Positions 42,167-51,474 of a stretch of 56,518 bases of DNA are shown piece by piece. The stretch comes from Lachnospiraceae bacterium (lineage in GTDB: Bacteria; Bacillota; Clostridia; Lachnospirales; Lachnospiraceae). The stretch is taken from NCBI GenBank assembly GCA_022790855.1, contig JAAVYA010000052.1:1-56518 (forward strand), given 5' to 3'. The stretch's first letter is position 1. Every line of letters starts with the position of its first letter. Below the pieces are notes generated by a model. It did not search any database. It was not told the origin of the DNA and saw only the letters and a program-made list of their open reading frames with translations. Position numbers and translations under genes: made by a program.

Positions 42167-43930
42167 ATGGAAAAATGGGTTGTGACGGCTAAGAAGGCAG
42201 ATTTTAAGGCGCTGGGGGAGCGGTTTTCGATTGATCCGGTGGTGGCTAGGGTGATTCGGAACAGGGATGTGGTTGGCGTCGAAGCGATGGAGGAATATTT
42301 GAATGGGGATATTTCCAGGATGCATGATCCGGGGCTTATGAAGGATGCGGGGAAGACTGTGGAGCTTTTGATGGAGAAGATTGGGGAAAGGAAAAAAATT
42401 CGGATTATCGGGGATTATGATATTGATGGGGTTTTGTCTACCTATATTTTGCTGGAGGGTTTGGAAAGCGCAGAGGCATGGGTGGATGTTGATATTCCAG
42501 ACCGGGTGGGGGACGGATACGGGCTGAACGAACGGCTGATCCGGAAGGCTTATGAGGACGGGGTGGATACGATTTTGACTTGCGATAATGGAATTGCGGC
42601 TGCAGAAGAGATTGCTCTGGGGAAATCTCTGGGGATGACGGTTGTGGTGACGGACCACCATGAGGTGCCCTTTGAGGAAGGGGAGCAGGGGCGATGTTAT
42701 AAGCTTCCTCCAGCAGATGCGGTGGTAAATCCTAAGCAGGCGGATTGTCCCTATCCTTTTAAAGGATTGTGCGGGGCGGGAGTGGCCTATAAGCTGGTGC
42801 AGCTTTTGTTTCGGAGGATTGGGAGAGAGGAAGCGGCGGCGGAGCGTTTTTTGCCTTATGCCGCTTTTGCAACCATCGGGGATGTGATGGATCTGGTTGG
42901 GGAGAACCGCATTCTTGTCAAAGAAGGGCTGAAGCGGCTTAGGGAGACTGAGAATCTGGGGCTTCATGCCCTGATACGGCAGAATGGGCTTTTGGCCCAG
43001 GATATCAAAGCATACCATGTGGGATTTGTGCTGGGACCCTGCCTAAATGCCAGCGGCAGGCTGGATACGGCGCTTCGGGCCCTGGCATTGCTGAGAGCAA
43101 AAAAGGAACCGGAAGCAATATCTTTGGCAGAGGATTTGACGGATTTAAACAGCGGCAGGAAGGAGCTTACCAATCAGGGCGTCTCGGCTGCCCAAAAGCA
43201 GGCGGAAGAAGCCGTAAGAGAGGGGGATAAGGTGCTGGTGCTGTTTTTGCCGGACTGTCATGAAAGCCTGGCAGGAATTATTGCAGGAAGGATTCGGGAG
43301 CAGTTTCACCGGCCGGTATTTGTCCTGACCCGGGGGGAAGAGGGGGTGAAAGGCTCCGGCCGTTCCACAGAAGCTTATTCTATGTATGAAGAACTGTGCA
43401 AGATCAAAGATATCTTGACAAAATTCGGAGGCCATCCTATGGCGGCGGGATTGTCCCTGGCAGAGGCGGATATTCCCGTGATGCGGCAAAGGCTGAATGA
43501 GCAGACCACATTGACAGAGGAAGATCTGATCCCCAAGATCCGTATTGATGTTCCTATGCCCATAGACTATATCACCCCAAAGCTGGTACAGGAATTGTCC
43601 CTGCTGGAGCCTTTTGGAAAAGGAAATGAGAAGCCGGTGTTCGCAGATAAGGAGCTTACGCTGCTGTCGGCCCGGGTATTGGGAAAGAACCAGAATGTGC
43701 TGCGGATGCGTATCAGAAGCAGTTACGGCGCCGTGATGGACGCCATTTATTTTGGGGATATTCAAGAATTTAAAGAGTATACGGCAGATCAGTTTTCCAA
43801 AAAGGCGGTAGATGAGTTGTTCCGGGGAACAGAAACTTCCGGTATTGTCATGTCTTTTGTGTATTATCCGGAAATCAACAGCTTTCACGGAACAGAATCC
43901 TTGCAGATTGTGGTAAAAAATTATTGTTAA
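42167..43930 (+). CDS. recJ: single-stranded-DNA-specific exonuclease RecJ
   Basis: RecJ degrades single-stranded DNA 5' to 3' in recombination and repair. The 587-residue chain has the DHH family ligands Asp83/Asp85/Asp87 (GDYDIDGVL), CDNGIAA and DHH at 163-165 (VTDHHEVP), then the DHHA1 motif GSGRS...FGGHPMAAGL and an OB-type C-terminal domain. Length fits the core RecJ family. GGGAGGAAAG is directly upstream. The overall codon choice in the first 500 bases is visibly poorer in C than the rest. Confidence 0.93.
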   Translation: MEKWVVTAKKADFKALGERFSIDPVVARVIRNRDVVGVEAMEEYLNGDISRMHDPGLMKDAGKTVELLMEKIGERKKIRIIGDYDIDGVLSTYILLEGLESAEAWVDVDIPDRVGDGYGLNERLIRKAYEDGVDTILTCDNGIAAAEEIALGKSLGMTVVVTDHHEVPFEEGEQGRCYKLPPADAVVNPKQADCPYPFKGLCGAGVAYKLVQLLFRRIGREEAAAERFLPYAAFATIGDVMDLVGENRILVKEGLKRLRETENLGLHALIRQNGLLAQDIKAYHVGFVLGPCLNASGRLDTALRALALLRAKKEPEAISLAEDLTDLNSGRKELTNQGVSAAQKQAEEAVREGDKVLVLFLPDCHESLAGIIAGRIREQFHRPVFVLTRGEEGVKGSGRSTEAYSMYEELCKIKDILTKFGGHPMAAGLSLAEADIPVMRQRLNEQTTLTEEDLIPKIRIDVPMPIDYITPKLVQELSLLEPFGKGNEKPVFADKELTLLSARVLGKNQNVLRMRIRSSYGAVMDAIYFGDIQEFKEYTADQFSKKAVDELFRGTETSGIVMSFVYYPEINSFHGTESLQIVVKNYC

Positions 43931-43934
43931 GAGA

Positions 43935-43963
43935 TTGCACATTTTGGGGAAAGATAGTAAAAT
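43935..43963 (+). promoter_or_regulatory. promoter of the lipase-like gene
   Basis: TTGCAC (43935-43940) and TAAAAT (43958-43963) with a 17-base spacer lie 71 bases before the next start. Confidence 0.5.
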
Positions 43964-44033
43964 GAAAAAATATAGTGAGGCTTCCCGGGGCATAAGCCTG
44001 GAAGCGGAATAGAAGCAGAGAGGAGCAGATTTG

Positions 44034-44984
44034 ATGGCAGGAAATAACTTTACCTTTCGATCGGCTGACAAAAGTACCAGAATTCACTGCGTTGTCTGGA
44101 AGCCAAAGGAAAAGCCCAAAGGCATCCTGCAGATTACCCACGGCATGGTGGAATATATAGAGCGGTATGAAGCATTTGCGGAATATATGAACAGCCGGGG
44201 GTATCTGGTGGCGGGCCATGACCATCTGGGGCATGGGGAATCTGTTGGATCCAAAGAGGATTGGGGATTTTTTGCAGAAGAGAAGGGCAGCAATATCCTG
44301 GTGGAGGATATGAACAGACTGCGTATTACGATACAAAAGCAGTACCCCGGCCTTCCTTATTTTATGCTGGGGCACAGCATGGGTTCCTTTTTACTGCGGA
44401 AATATTTGTGTATTCACAGCCAGGGACTTGCAGGGGCCGTTGTAATGGGAACCGGTTCCCAGCCGGATGCAGTGCTTTGCCTTGGAAAGGGATTATGCAG
44501 AATGATGGCCGCTTTTCGTGGGTGGCGTTACCGCAGCCCTCTGATTCAGAAAATGGCCTTTGCCGGGAATGACAATAAATTCCAGGGAGAGAATAAAAAG
44601 AACAGTTGGCTGACCAAGGATGAAGAGATTGTAAAAGCATATTCCGAAAGCCCCAAGTGTACGTTTCAGTTTACCCTCAATGGGTTTTATAATCTGTTTG
44701 ATACCATCTGGTATATCAACCGGAAGAAGCATTTGGCCGGAGTCCCAAAGGATCTGCCTCTGCTCTTTGTATCCGGGGAGGATGATCCGGTTGGGGCGTT
44801 CGGCGCCGGGGTAAGGAAAGCATGCCGCGGCTATCAGGCTCTCGGGATACGGGATATCACGATGAAGCTGTATCCATCGGACCGTCATGAAATTTTAAAT
44901 GAATTGGATAAAGAACAGGTTTATGCGGACATCGCCCGTTGGATTGACCGGAGGAATCCCGATTTCACATCAGCGGGGAGGTAA
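44034..44984 (+). CDS. alpha/beta hydrolase, monoacylglycerol lipase-like
   Basis: A 316-residue serine hydrolase of the Hydrolase_4 (monoglyceride lipase/lysophospholipase) type. The N-terminal signature HGMVEYIERYEAFAEYM and DHLGHGES are characteristic; the nucleophile is Ser115 in GHSMG, with the Asp in SGEDDPVG and His in SDRHEIL completing the triad. No signal peptide, so it acts in the cytoplasm on lipids or esters. The start at 44034 follows GAGAGGAG. DUF1002 and amidase genes follow closely. Confidence 0.9.
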   Translation: MAGNNFTFRSADKSTRIHCVVWKPKEKPKGILQITHGMVEYIERYEAFAEYMNSRGYLVAGHDHLGHGESVGSKEDWGFFAEEKGSNILVEDMNRLRITIQKQYPGLPYFMLGHSMGSFLLRKYLCIHSQGLAGAVVMGTGSQPDAVLCLGKGLCRMMAAFRGWRYRSPLIQKMAFAGNDNKFQGENKKNSWLTKDEEIVKAYSESPKCTFQFTLNGFYNLFDTIWYINRKKHLAGVPKDLPLLFVSGEDDPVGAFGAGVRKACRGYQALGIRDITMKLYPSDRHEILNELDKEQVYADIARWIDRRNPDFTSAGR

Positions 44985-45004
44985 TTACAGAAGAGAAGTG
45001 GAAG

Positions 45005-46006
45005 ATGAGGATTTGTAAGATGGGAAATAGGACCATGTGCCGAATGGCGGCAGGGCTGCTGCTGTTTTTTTTCATGGCGTCTTCTATGATAACTTTTGCT
45101 GCGAGGCAGGAGCAAGAGGCAGTGCAGATGGAGATTGTGCAGGAGGAAGACGGCTGGATGGATGAGGCTCTCGAAGAAGTGGGAGAAGTGACGGAGCCTA
45201 TCACAAAGGAGGATAAACCTTATTTATCATTGGGGGCTAATCTTTCCCATGGACAGAAAGATACGGTGTTAAAGCTTTTGGGCATCAATCCGGGAGAACT
45301 TTCCGATTACGATGTGATTTACACTACGATTGACGAGGAATACCAGTATCTGGGCAATTACCTTCCGGCGGAGAAAATGGGGCAAAAGTCTCTCTCCTCG
45401 GTGGTGGTGGTAAAGCGGGAGCAGGGGCATGGCATCAGCATAACCACCAAAAATATTTCTTATTGTACCATTGGAATGTACAAAAATGCATTGATCACGG
45501 CAGGCATCAGCGATGCGGATATTATTGTTGCGGCGCCCTTTCCGATTTCCGGAACAGGGGCTTTGGTAGGAGTATTAAAGGCTTATTCGGGGATGACAGG
45601 GGAAGCGTTTTCTGAGGAAAGCATGGACACGGCTTTGAATGAACTGGTGCTCACCGGTGCGCTTGCCGAGACATTGGAGGATACTCAGCAGGCGGAAGAA
45701 TTGATAGCCTATCTAAAACAGCAGATTTTGGAACAGGAGTTAGCGTCCCCGGAAGAGATCCGCCAGGCGGTGAGACAGGCAGGAAGAGAATTCGGCCTCT
45801 CCCTGACGGAGGAGGATATTGAGAAAGTGACGGAGCTTCTGGAAAAAATCGGCAGGCTGGATCTGGAGGCGGAGGATCTGGTAAGCCAGGCCAGGGATTT
45901 GTATGACCGTCTTTCGGACATCGGAGGTTCTGAGGGCTTTTTTGACAGGCTTTTGGATTTTTTCCGGTCTATTCTGGATTATATCAAGGGATTGTTTGGC
46001 AAATGA
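45005..46006 (+). CDS. secreted DUF1002-domain protein
   Basis: A 333-residue exported protein with a signal peptide (about residues 1-33) and a DUF1002 domain (about 80-290; patterns TIDEEYQYLGNYLP, GITTKNISYCTIGMYKNAL and PFPISGTGALVG). Members are common in Firmicutes, some as YpuA-like proteins, with no settled function. The C-terminus is a charged helix followed by a hydrophobic amphipathic stretch. It starts 20 bases after the hydrolase and is followed by a cell-wall amidase, suggesting an envelope role. Confidence 0.85.
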   Translation: MRICKMGNRTMCRMAAGLLLFFFMASSMITFAARQEQEAVQMEIVQEEDGWMDEALEEVGEVTEPITKEDKPYLSLGANLSHGQKDTVLKLLGINPGELSDYDVIYTTIDEEYQYLGNYLPAEKMGQKSLSSVVVVKREQGHGISITTKNISYCTIGMYKNALITAGISDADIIVAAPFPISGTGALVGVLKAYSGMTGEAFSEESMDTALNELVLTGALAETLEDTQQAEELIAYLKQQILEQELASPEEIRQAVRQAGREFGLSLTEEDIEKVTELLEKIGRLDLEAEDLVSQARDLYDRLSDIGGSEGFFDRLLDFFRSILDYIKGLFGK

Positions 46007-46022
46007 AACGAGATGAAAAAGT

Positions 46023-46760
46023 ATGAGGAACGAGGAAAACACCCGCGGACGCAGGGCTGTGGAGGCCAGGATACAGCGAAGGAAAAGAGCGAGAAACCGG
46101 CAGATCATCAGGCAGATACTGCTGCTTTTGGCGGTTTTGGTTTTGGGGATTTTTCTGGGGATGCGGATCTCCGCATTACGGGAGAAGACAGGACAAGAAA
46201 CAAGCATGGCAAAAAGCTTTTCCAAGGTAGTAACAGAAGAGCCGGATTTTGAGGTGCAGCTCTTGACGCCGAATCCTTATTCCAGACCCCAGGAAGCTTT
46301 AAAGGAAATTAAGGGGATCGTGGTTCATTACACGGCAAATCCGGGAACTACCGCCCAGCAGAACCATGATTACTTTGAAGGGTTAAAGGACGCTAAGACT
46401 ACAAATGCCAGCAGCCATTTTATTGTGGGATTAGACGGGGAGATCATTCAATGCATTCCCAGTAGCGAGATCGCGTATGCATCCAACGAGCGGAATGCAG
46501 ATACCATCTCCATCGAATGCTGTCATCCGGGAGAATCCGGAGAATTTACGAAGGAAACGTATGACGCCCTGGTGCATCTTACGGCTTGGCTTTGCGGAAA
46601 ATTCAGCTTAGCTCCCGGCAGTATAATCCGCCATTACGATGTAACAGGAAAAAATTGCCCCCGCTATTTTGTGGAACATGAGGATGCGTGGGAGAAATTT
46701 TTAAAGGATGTGGAAAGGTACATAGAGCAGCACGGCACAAAGCGGGAGGAGCCGGCCTGA
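46023..46760 (+). CDS. membrane-anchored N-acetylmuramoyl-L-alanine amidase
   Basis: A 245-residue type 2 amidase that cleaves the bond between muramic acid and the stem peptide. A very basic N-terminus is followed by one membrane helix (about 30-48), placing the catalytic domain (about 85-235) outside. Zinc ligands are His102 (VVHYTAN), His204 (RHYDVTG) and Cys212 (NCPRY), as in the T7 lysozyme/PGRP fold. Start choice rests on AAAAGTATGAGG with a weak ribosome site; it lies 16 bases after DUF1002. The next gene starts 14 bases after its stop. Confidence 0.92.
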   Translation: MRNEENTRGRRAVEARIQRRKRARNRQIIRQILLLLAVLVLGIFLGMRISALREKTGQETSMAKSFSKVVTEEPDFEVQLLTPNPYSRPQEALKEIKGIVVHYTANPGTTAQQNHDYFEGLKDAKTTNASSHFIVGLDGEIIQCIPSSEIAYASNERNADTISIECCHPGESGEFTKETYDALVHLTAWLCGKFSLAPGSIIRHYDVTGKNCPRYFVEHEDAWEKFLKDVERYIEQHGTKREEPA

Positions 46761-46774
46761 CAGAGAGGTGGAGC

Positions 46775-48277
46775 ATGGAGCAGTTGTTGGAAGCCATAAA
46801 AAAGAACAGCGATGTCCGAAACAATCTCATCGAATTGCGGAGACGGTTAAAAGAGCCGGGACAGATGGAGAAATTTTTATCATTATTGGAACCAATGGAA
46901 GTGTGCTTCCAAAGGCTTTTGCGCCAGGAAGATCCCAAGGTTCGGAAGAATGCGGCTTTGTTGATCGGAGATTTACAGCAGGAGGATCTCCTTATGGATC
47001 TGTATCAGGCATATGAGAATGAGGCTACTTTGTTTGTGCGCAGTTCCTATTTGAAAGCCATGCTTAAGATAGACGTCACTCCTGTCCTGGATGGATTAAA
47101 GAGGCGGCAGGAGGCCATGGAAAGACAGGAACCAGGACAGGAGGAACAGAAGCATTACCGGGAGGAGTTATCGTTGCTGAGGCAAGTGCTTTCCCAGTAT
47201 CAGAAGAAAGAAGTTCATGCCTTTACAGGCTTTGGGGAGGCCTATGATGTGGTCTTGACTACGAATCCCATGCATCGGGAGATTACGGCCCGGCAGATTA
47301 AGAAGGGACAGACGGCTCTTTGGCCCTTCGGGCTGCGGGTCCGGGGCGGAGATTTGAAGGAACTTCAAAAAATCCGCACCTACCAAGAGCTTTTGTTTGT
47401 CCTGCGGCTTTCCAGAGTAGAAGAGGATCCGGTTCGGGCGGCGGAATCCTTGGCTTCTTCCGGTCTCTGGCAGCTTCTGCAAAAAGCCCACAAGAGGGCG
47501 GAGCAGTTTTATTTCCGGATTACCATAGTGGGGCCTATGACCTTGGAAGAACGGAGCAATTATTGTAAAAAATGTTCCTTTGCCCTGGAGGGCCTGATGG
47601 GGAAACGGCTGCGCAATGATCCTTCGGATTATGAGATTGAGATCCGCCTGATGGAACGAAGAGACGGAACATTCCTGCCCTTGGTAAAGCTGCATACGTT
47701 AAAAGATACTCGCTTTTCTTATCGAAAATACAGCCTTCCCGTTTCAATCAAGCCTTCCGGCGCAGCCCTTGTGGCAGCTTTGGCCAGTCCCTGGATGAAA
47801 AAGGGCGGACAGGTGCTGGATCCCTTCTGCGGCGTGGGTACTATGCTGATAGAACGGGACAAGGCCAAAGAAGCGGGGCCGATGTATGGCATAGATACTT
47901 TTGGGGAGGCGATCAAGGGGGCCAGGGAAAATACGTATCTGGCGGGAAAAGAAATTAATTACATCCATCGTGATTTTTTTGATTTTACCCATGGATATCT
48001 GTTTGATGAAATCATTACAAATATGCCTGTGCGGGGAAAACGGACAAAGGAGGAGCAGGAAGCGTTTTATCGGAATTTTTTCAGGAAAGCAAAAGAAGTT
48101 TTAAAACCGAATGGAATTATGGTACTTCATTCTAATGAGAAAGGATATATCCGCAAGGAAATCCGTCTGCAGGAAGCATGGAAATTGATAAACGAATATA
48201 ACCTGGATGAAAAGGAAGGAATTTCCGTATACATCATCGGGCGAAAGGATGGGCATCACAATGAAGATAGAGCATAA
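46775..48277 (+). CDS. THUMP/UPF0020-like SAM methyltransferase with HEAT-like N-terminus
   Basis: A 500-residue predicted RNA (or protein) methyltransferase. The N-terminal 130 or so residues look like HEAT-type helical repeats, the middle resembles a degraded THUMP-type RNA-binding region, and the C-terminal part is a Rossmann methyltransferase with DPFCGVGTML (Asp349) and the motif NMPV at 416-419. Usual N6-adenine or N2-guanine enzymes have (N/D)PPY or NPPF there. The start at 46775 follows GAGAGGTGGAG. The 3' end overlaps the GGDEF-EAL gene by 17 bases. The target is unknown. Confidence 0.75.
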   Translation: MEQLLEAIKKNSDVRNNLIELRRRLKEPGQMEKFLSLLEPMEVCFQRLLRQEDPKVRKNAALLIGDLQQEDLLMDLYQAYENEATLFVRSSYLKAMLKIDVTPVLDGLKRRQEAMERQEPGQEEQKHYREELSLLRQVLSQYQKKEVHAFTGFGEAYDVVLTTNPMHREITARQIKKGQTALWPFGLRVRGGDLKELQKIRTYQELLFVLRLSRVEEDPVRAAESLASSGLWQLLQKAHKRAEQFYFRITIVGPMTLEERSNYCKKCSFALEGLMGKRLRNDPSDYEIEIRLMERRDGTFLPLVKLHTLKDTRFSYRKYSLPVSIKPSGAALVAALASPWMKKGGQVLDPFCGVGTMLIERDKAKEAGPMYGIDTFGEAIKGARENTYLAGKEINYIHRDFFDFTHGYLFDEIITNMPVRGKRTKEEQEAFYRNFFRKAKEVLKPNGIMVLHSNEKGYIRKEIRLQEAWKLINEYNLDEKEGISVYIIGRKDGHHNEDRA

Positions 48278-49901
48278 AGAGGATAGGAGAGTCCAGGAGG
48301 AATCCTTGTCGGCGATATTGGAAAATGTAGGGTGCGGGGTTTGCGTAAAGGATTTTGAGGAGAATCGCTTTTTATTTACCAATGAATGTTTTCGTAAGAT
48401 GTTTAAAAACAGTATTACAGGCAGTAAGCTGGATTATTTATTTTCGGATCCTGCAGTGTGGGGTGAAGAAAGAAATGAAGCCTATATGGAGGAAGAGGAC
48501 AAGTGGTTTACGATTCACCACAGGGAGATTCCCTGGGCGGACGGGAAAATGGTTTCTCTTTATACCGTATATGATATTACCAAAACAAAGCGGTATCAGA
48601 AGAAAATTGAACATCAGGCCAACAATGATTTTCTTACAGGGCTGTATAATCGGATGCGATGCGAGCTGGATCTGACAAAATACATCCGTCAGGCGAAAGC
48701 CGAGAATGGAGAAGGTGCGCTTCTTTACATTGACTTGGATGATTTCAAGCATATCAACGACGGCCTGGGGCATCGGTACGGAGACGTGCTGTTAAAAGCC
48801 ATCTCTTTAAGCCTCCAGAAAATCCATGGGATTGAGACCAGTTGCTACCGTATGGGCGGGGATGAATTTGTGATCATTATCAGTCAGCGGGAATATCAGA
48901 TGCTGGATTATATTTTGAATGAAATCGCAGAGATTTTTTCTAAGCCGTGGTTTTTGAAAGGGGCGGATTATTACTGCACCATGAGTATGGGGATCGTCCG
49001 GTTCCCTACCAACGGAGACAATGTACAGGAATTGATCCAGAAAGCGGATATCGCATTATATGAGGCTAAGCGCCAGGGAAAGAACCGCTGCGAGTTTTAC
49101 AACGACAAGGTGGAGACTTCTTCCTTCAAACGGCTGGATCTGGAAAAAAATATGCGCAATGCTACTAGAAATGCGTGTGAGGAATTTGAGGTGTTTTACC
49201 AGCCCATTATGGACGGAGCTCAAACTGGGAATCCGTGTGTAGGAGCGGAGGCTTTGATTCGCTGGAATTCCCAGAATCTGGGGTTTATTTCCCCGGCAGA
49301 CTTTATTCCCCTGGCGGAATATCTGGGACTAATTAATCCCATCGGCGGCTTTGTGCTGCAAAAAGCCTGTGAACGGTGCAAATATTGGAATGACAGAGGA
49401 CATCAGGAATACAAAGTGAATGTAAACCTTTCGGTGGTACAGCTTTTGCAGAATGATATTGTGGATCAAGTTGCTCAGGTGCTGAAAGACACGGGAATCC
49501 GTCCCTGCAATCTTACCTTGGAGGTAACGGAGAGTTTGGCTGTCAATGATATGGCCAGGATGAAGCAGATTTTAGGCAGAATCAAATCATTGGGAGTGCG
49601 GGTGGCTCTGGATGATTTTGGGACGGGCTATTCTTCTCTGAATCATATTCGGGAGATGCCCATTGACGTGATTAAGATTGACCGCTGCTTTATCCGGGAT
49701 ATCGGCAAGGATGAATTTGCAGATGTATTTGTAAAGATTGTGGGAGAATTGGCGGACACGATTGGGATGAACCTCTGTGTGGAGGGCGTGGAGACAAGGG
49801 AGCAGTATGAGAAATTAAAAAAGATGAATATCTCTCTAGTACAGGGCTTTTATTTTGACAAGCCCTTACCGGTGGAAGAGTTTGAGCGGAAATATTTATA
49901 A
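48261..49901 (+). CDS. PAS-GGDEF-EAL cyclic di-GMP protein
   Basis: A 546-residue cytoplasmic cyclic di-GMP enzyme: N-terminal PAS-like sensor (about 10-115), a diguanylate cyclase domain with intact GGDEF (199-203) and a phosphodiesterase domain with intact EAL (330-332), EVTES and DDFGTGYSSL. Both active sites look functional, so the sensor probably sets which one dominates. No membrane segment. Its start lies within the end of the methyltransferase gene; ATGs at 48249 and 48207 are also in frame. In a bacterium with Tad-like pili and chemotaxis this is a plausible lifestyle switch, but no effector is nearby. Confidence 0.92.
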   Translation: MKIEHKEDRRVQEESLSAILENVGCGVCVKDFEENRFLFTNECFRKMFKNSITGSKLDYLFSDPAVWGEERNEAYMEEEDKWFTIHHREIPWADGKMVSLYTVYDITKTKRYQKKIEHQANNDFLTGLYNRMRCELDLTKYIRQAKAENGEGALLYIDLDDFKHINDGLGHRYGDVLLKAISLSLQKIHGIETSCYRMGGDEFVIIISQREYQMLDYILNEIAEIFSKPWFLKGADYYCTMSMGIVRFPTNGDNVQELIQKADIALYEAKRQGKNRCEFYNDKVETSSFKRLDLEKNMRNATRNACEEFEVFYQPIMDGAQTGNPCVGAEALIRWNSQNLGFISPADFIPLAEYLGLINPIGGFVLQKACERCKYWNDRGHQEYKVNVNLSVVQLLQNDIVDQVAQVLKDTGIRPCNLTLEVTESLAVNDMARMKQILGRIKSLGVRVALDDFGTGYSSLNHIREMPIDVIKIDRCFIRDIGKDEFADVFVKIVGELADTIGMNLCVEGVETREQYEKLKKMNISLVQGFYFDKPLPVEEFERKYL

Positions 49902-49948
49902 AGGTCCGGCTGCATGGGGTCGTGCAGCCCAAGCAAGGAGGGATTGTT

Positions 49949-51436
49949 ATGCTGGAAAAAATGGATTTATCAAAAACTATGAAACCGAAAGAGGCAAAGC
50001 AGCAGCAGGAAGAGGCGGGAGCCAGATTGGGATGGCTTCAGCGGGAATGCAAAAAAGAAGGGATTCCTGTGATCATTGTCTTTGAGGGGATGGGAGCCGC
50101 CGGAAAGGGGATTCAGATCAACCGTCTGATCCAGTCTCTGGATCCTAGAGGGTTTGCGGTATATACCAGCAATCATCCCACCAGGGAGGAGCGGCTGCGG
50201 CCGTTTTTGTGGCGGTACTGGACCAGGACTCCGGAGAAGGGCAGGTTTGCCATTTTTGACAGAAGCTGGTATCGCAGCGTACAGGTGGACCGTTTCAGCG
50301 AGGGCAGAGGGGACAAAAAGATTGAGATTGATTATCACGACATCCGTTCCTTTGAGAAACAGCTTTACGACGACGGAACCGTACTGATTAAATTTTTCCT
50401 TTACATCGATAAGAAGGAACAGAAAAAGCGGTTTGAGCGGCTGGAGGCATCCAAAGAGACGTCCTGGCGTGTGACGAAAGAGGATTGGAAGCGGAACAAA
50501 GCTTTCGAGGAATATGTACAGATCAATGAGCAGATGCTGGAAGCTACGGATTCCGATTATGCGCCCTGGACATTGGTGGAGGCTGTGGATAAGAATTATG
50601 CCGCCGTAAAGATCATTACTACGGTATGCGAGCGTTTGGAGTATGCCCTGGCCAGAAGGCGGCAGTTGGCTCAGGCAGGAGTGGAGGCAGGAGAAGTCGT
50701 GCCCCGGGAGGTCTTTAAAAATGATGTGCTTTCCGGCATTGATCTGTCTAAGAATCTGGAACGGGAGGAATACAAAGCCCAGATTGACCATCTGCAGAAA
50801 AAACTGGAACGGCTGCACAATGAGCTGTATCACAGGCGTATTCCTGTTATTATCGGTTTTGAAGGATGGGATGCGGCAGGAAAGGGCGGTGCGATCCGCA
50901 GGCTCACCAGTCATTTGGATCCAAGGGGGTATCAGGTAATTCCCACGGCGGCTCCCAATGATATTGAAAAGAAACATCATTATCTGTGGCGTTTCTATAA
51001 TGAGATGCCAAAAGCCGGACACATCGCTATTTTTGACCGGACTTGGTACGGCAGAGTGATGGTAGAGCGGATTGAGAATTTTTGCACCGAGGAGGAATGG
51101 ACCAGGGCTTACGGGGAGATCAATGAGATGGAAAAGCATCTTGCCAACTCCGGAGCGGTTATTTTAAAATTCTGGCTGCATATTGATAAAGAGGAACAGG
51201 AAAAGCGGTTTACTGCCCGCATGGAGGATCCGGCCAAGCAATGGAAGATTACGGAAGAGGATTGGCGGAATCGAGAAAAGTGGGATCAATATGAAAGCGC
51301 GGTAAATGAAATGCTGATTCGCACCTCCACCACATATGCCCCGTGGGTCGTGGTGGAAGGCAATTCCAAATATTATGCCAGGGTGAAAGTGTTGAAAACC
51401 GTAGTGGATGCCATTGAACAACGGCTGAAATCATAA
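49949..51436 (+). CDS. pap: tandem PPK2 polyphosphate:AMP phosphotransferase
   Basis: A 495-residue protein with two PPK2 domains in tandem, the arrangement of polyphosphate:AMP phosphotransferases (class II PPK2), which make ADP from AMP and polyphosphate. The second domain has the canonical Walker A GWDAAGKGG (306-314) and FDRTWYGRV lid motif; the first has GMGAAGKG (47-54), in which the Asp is replaced by Gly, and FDRSWYRSV, so it is probably structural. The start at 49949 follows AAGGAGGG by 6 bases; the frame is open earlier. It is transcribed in line with the GGDEF-EAL gene but 47 bases apart. Confidence 0.92.
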   Translation: MLEKMDLSKTMKPKEAKQQQEEAGARLGWLQRECKKEGIPVIIVFEGMGAAGKGIQINRLIQSLDPRGFAVYTSNHPTREERLRPFLWRYWTRTPEKGRFAIFDRSWYRSVQVDRFSEGRGDKKIEIDYHDIRSFEKQLYDDGTVLIKFFLYIDKKEQKKRFERLEASKETSWRVTKEDWKRNKAFEEYVQINEQMLEATDSDYAPWTLVEAVDKNYAAVKIITTVCERLEYALARRRQLAQAGVEAGEVVPREVFKNDVLSGIDLSKNLEREEYKAQIDHLQKKLERLHNELYHRRIPVIIGFEGWDAAGKGGAIRRLTSHLDPRGYQVIPTAAPNDIEKKHHYLWRFYNEMPKAGHIAIFDRTWYGRVMVERIENFCTEEEWTRAYGEINEMEKHLANSGAVILKFWLHIDKEEQEKRFTARMEDPAKQWKITEEDWRNREKWDQYESAVNEMLIRTSTTYAPWVVVEGNSKYYARVKVLKTVVDAIEQRLKS

Positions 51437-51474
51437 AAGAGCAGGGAAACCAGGATACCCAAAAGAAGCTTGGG

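Noticed and set aside
49970..51139. 389-codon minus-strand frame within the polyphosphate kinase gene
   Set aside because: It is an antisense shadow of the tandem PPK2 domains, whose motifs are unambiguous on the plus strand.
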